DNA of 64,000 nucleotides, from positions 37,428,862 through 37,492,861 of the forward strand of contig CM049307.1 in the NCBI GenBank assembly GCA_026874595.1, in the 5' to 3' direction. Position numbers and translations under genes: made by a program. This DNA is from Sipunculus nudus (lineage: Eukaryota > Annelida > Sipuncula > Golfingiida > Sipunculidae). Below, one piece after another: positions 61,831 to 64,000 of the stretch. Numbering within the stretch: position 1 is the stretch's first letter; every line of letters begins with the position of its first letter. The notes beneath the pieces are model-generated. The model was not told the origin of the DNA, ran no database searches, and saw only the letters and a list, made by a program, of their open reading frames with translations.

Positions 61831-62606
61831 TAAATGACAGACAGATGGACAAACAGGACAAACTGACGGTTTTCTATCAATTGAATGACTTTTAAAGCAA
61901 TTGCTTGAACGTTTGGCCTGTTGAACGACATATATCACACAAAAGAACATGAAATCAGACATAGCTCAAAAACAGACAAATATACTGACACACCTGAGAT
62001 AACAGACTACAAGTGAAGGTAGAGTTTATAATGTCGGAGATATAGCCAAAAAATGATATGGTGTGGAGGCTCTACCGCAGCATCCCCTAGCGGCCATATC
62101 CCAAAAATTAAAAAATTTCTTTTGAGATATTATTGTAAGAAATGTTCCAAAATGTATATATTATTGTAAGAGATGTTCCAATTCCAAAAGGATTCCTTCA
62201 AAACTGTGGCCTGAAGATTGCTAACTGTAAGACGCAAGATCCAGCAATCAGGCGAAAATGAGGATCACTGACAAACAGACAGACATACTGAAAAACTGTG
62301 GCCTGAAGATTGCTAACTGTAAGACGCAAGATCCAGCAAGCAGGTGAAATAGAGGATCACTGACAAACAGACAGACATACTGAAAAAGTGACATAAGAAT
62401 AAGACCAGATGACTAACTCAGATTATGGAGAAGATTCAAAGGAAGACAATAAGTCATAGTGTTTGTAATTGAAGTTTATAGTTTTGTAGATATGGCAAAG
62501 AAATATATATAGGGGAGAGGCGAGTGCAACGCCCCCTATTGGCAATATCCAGAAAATGAATAATCTGTTTCGAGATATTACTGTAAGATGTAAGATGTAA
62601 TAGTTT
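61831..62606. repeat. Fragments of the 330-bp CTCF-like repeat
   Basis: Two or three degraded units with cores at about 62078 (CAGCATCCCCTAGCGGCC, damaged) and 62527 (CAACGCCCCCTATTGGC). A 100-bp piece, CTGTGGCCTGAAGATTGCTA through ACAGACAGACATACTG, is duplicated at about 62205 and 62298. The last unit is interrupted at 62606 by the next element. Confidence 0.75.
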
Positions 62607-63848
62607 AACAAGTGACCCATGGGTCATGACGCTCAGCTGCCAAGCATGACCTGCCACATCATGGGCTGAGATTCACAACTTCCAGTCACATTTTGAAGAA
62701 CCAATTTGCCAATATGTTGAAATTTTCTACGACAACAGAAATATACATCACCTATGTCTGGTTAAAACACAGTAACTTGATGGTCTTAGAAAAATTAATG
62801 ATTGTTAATCTAACAGTAACTATTCCCATAGCTTGCTTGATACCTGTCAGTCTCAAAAGAAACACCAAAAAGGGCAAATATAAGATCAAAATATATAGCA
62901 AAAATCAAGGAAATCCATGCAAGAATTATTGAGAAACGGGTGCTTATAAATATGAAGTTTGAATCAAATTGAGTGATGCATAGATATGGCATATGTGAAA
63001 GACTGAAGGTTTGGGTTGAACAGTTTCACTTGCAAAATGTTCACAACCATTTAGAATAATTAAGTAATGTGTCCTTGACCTTTGACCTTTTGAACTCGAC
63101 ATCGATAGGCTTCTTCCCCTATTGGTAGGTAAGCCATATATGACAAATGGAAGGTATAGATTGAAAAGTTTCCTGAAAATGACTCCACACAAAAAGTGGG
63201 TGCAGTGAACTTCACCTTTGACCTCAAATTCAACAGGTCTTATCCCCTGTTGGTAGAGAAGCGATATCAGTGCTGGGAAGTTTGGAATGAAATGTCTAGC
63301 TTGAAATGTTTTCACAACCTTTTAAAAAAATTGGATCCTGTGACCCTGATCTTTGATCTTGTGACCTAAAAATCTATAGGATTCTTCTCCCTCTTAGTAG
63401 GTGAAATATATGTAAAAGTTCAAAGAATTGGGATGAAAGATTTGGCTTAAAATGCATCCACAGGCATTAAATAAAGGGACTCCTGTGACCTTGACCTTTG
63501 ACATGTTGACTTCAAAATAAATATGGTTCTTCCCCTGTTGGTAGATGAGCTGTATGTGAAAGATTGAAGGTTTTGGATAAAAATTTTAGCTAAAAGAATT
63601 ATTTCTGGGGGGTGCATACACACCCTGTAACTTCGAGAATATAGGTCAGTGACCTAATTTCAGGTTTGCAAGGAGATAATTTTAGAACCTCTAAGACTAC
63701 ATAGGGTTCATGACCCTAGCCCGTACAGTTACGATTTGTGCCCTGCTAACAGACGGACGACCGGTCAGCAGGATGGACAGATGGAAGGACGACGGACAAA
63801 GACCCATCGCTATAGCCCAGCATGACTGAAAGTCAGCTGAGATAAAAA
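62607..63848. mobile_element. Inverted-end element inserted in a 330-bp repeat
   Basis: The left end AACAAGTGACCCATGGGTCA plus GCTCAGCTG, and the right end AAAGTCAGCTGAG-ATAAAAAT, match the ends of the 26.05-30.36 kb element. The host repeat runs up to GTAATAGTTT on the left and resumes as GGTCCTTTCAAAACGGTGG on the right, so the element is about 1.24 kb. Its interior has several diverged units of about 140 bp with TGACCTTTGACCT (63076-63088 is a perfect DR1) and CTTCCCCTGTTGGTAG phrases, then GGACGACGGACAAAG. There is no transposase. Confidence 0.78.
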
Positions 63849-64000
63849 TGGTCCTTTCAAAACGGTGGCCTGTAGAATGCTATCAGTGAGACTCAAGAAC
63901 CAAAAAGCCGGCGAATTTGAGGACAACTGACAAACAAACAGACAAACTTACAAAGGGACACAAGATGGAGACAAGATGACTTAATCAGGTTATGGAGAAG
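63849..64000. repeat. 330-bp repeat, right half after insertion (runs off window)
   Basis: Resumes the host repeat: GTGGCCTGTAGAATGCTATC, GCCGGCGAATTTGAGGACAA, AATCAGGTTATGGAGAAG, in the order seen in the array at 54.9-56.1 kb. It is cut by the end of the window. Confidence 0.8.

Overview
This is a stretch of AT-rich animal nuclear DNA with very few genes and very many repeats. It has no bacterial operons, no rRNA and no tRNA gene. The repeat families have the flavour I associate with bivalve and other lophotrochozoan genomes: TGACCTTGACC-type runs, GGTGGCGCCACC palindromes, GCGCCCCCTAGCGGCC cores, and AAAC or ACAG tetranucleotide tails after tandem-repeat cores. I therefore infer a marine mollusc or a close relative. 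That assignment is inference and not proof.

One gene can be supported. It lies on the minus strand and runs from an ATG at 47249 to a TAA at 13160. Its four coding exons are 47249-46986, 30753-30604, 16214-16004 and 13266-13160. All introns are GT-AG and the phases agree (0, 0, 1). The joined frame is 732 nt and encodes 243 residues. The product is small, basic and rich in Pro, Ser, Thr and Tyr, and I do not recognise its family. Introns 1 and 2 are about 16 and 14 kb and hold most of the central repeats.

Layout. 1-3.5 kb: nothing coding. 3.5-4.4 kb: tandem array carrying GTGGCGCCAC. 5.9-9.2 kb: a 1.6-kb tandem duplication. 9.2-13.1 kb: intergenic, with small duplications and a 270-bp foldback just 3' of the gene. 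13.16-47.25 kb: the gene. Its intron 2 holds an 8.4-kb minisatellite (136-bp unit of three related monomers) that touches exon 3, and a 4.3-kb inverted-end tandem element at 26.05-30.36 kb. Its intron 1 holds a 46-bp minisatellite that seems to have grown from a tRNA-type SINE, plus several short duplications. 47.3-49.7 kb: promoter side and ordinary intergenic DNA. 49.7-64 kb: dense repeats, including four copies of a roughly 2-kb composite element built of 148-bp monomers, two other repeat families and a CpG-rich pocket.

The most notable observation is that the 8.4-kb minisatellite is homologous to the 3' splice site of exon 3. The real acceptor and the first six codons of exon 3 lie inside the last monomer of the array, so the intron presents over a hundred decoy acceptors. 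Several repeat families also carry recurring matches to known metazoan regulatory motifs: RFX X-box, CTCF core and nuclear-receptor DR1. Most long ORFs in the window come from the tandem arrays and are not genes.
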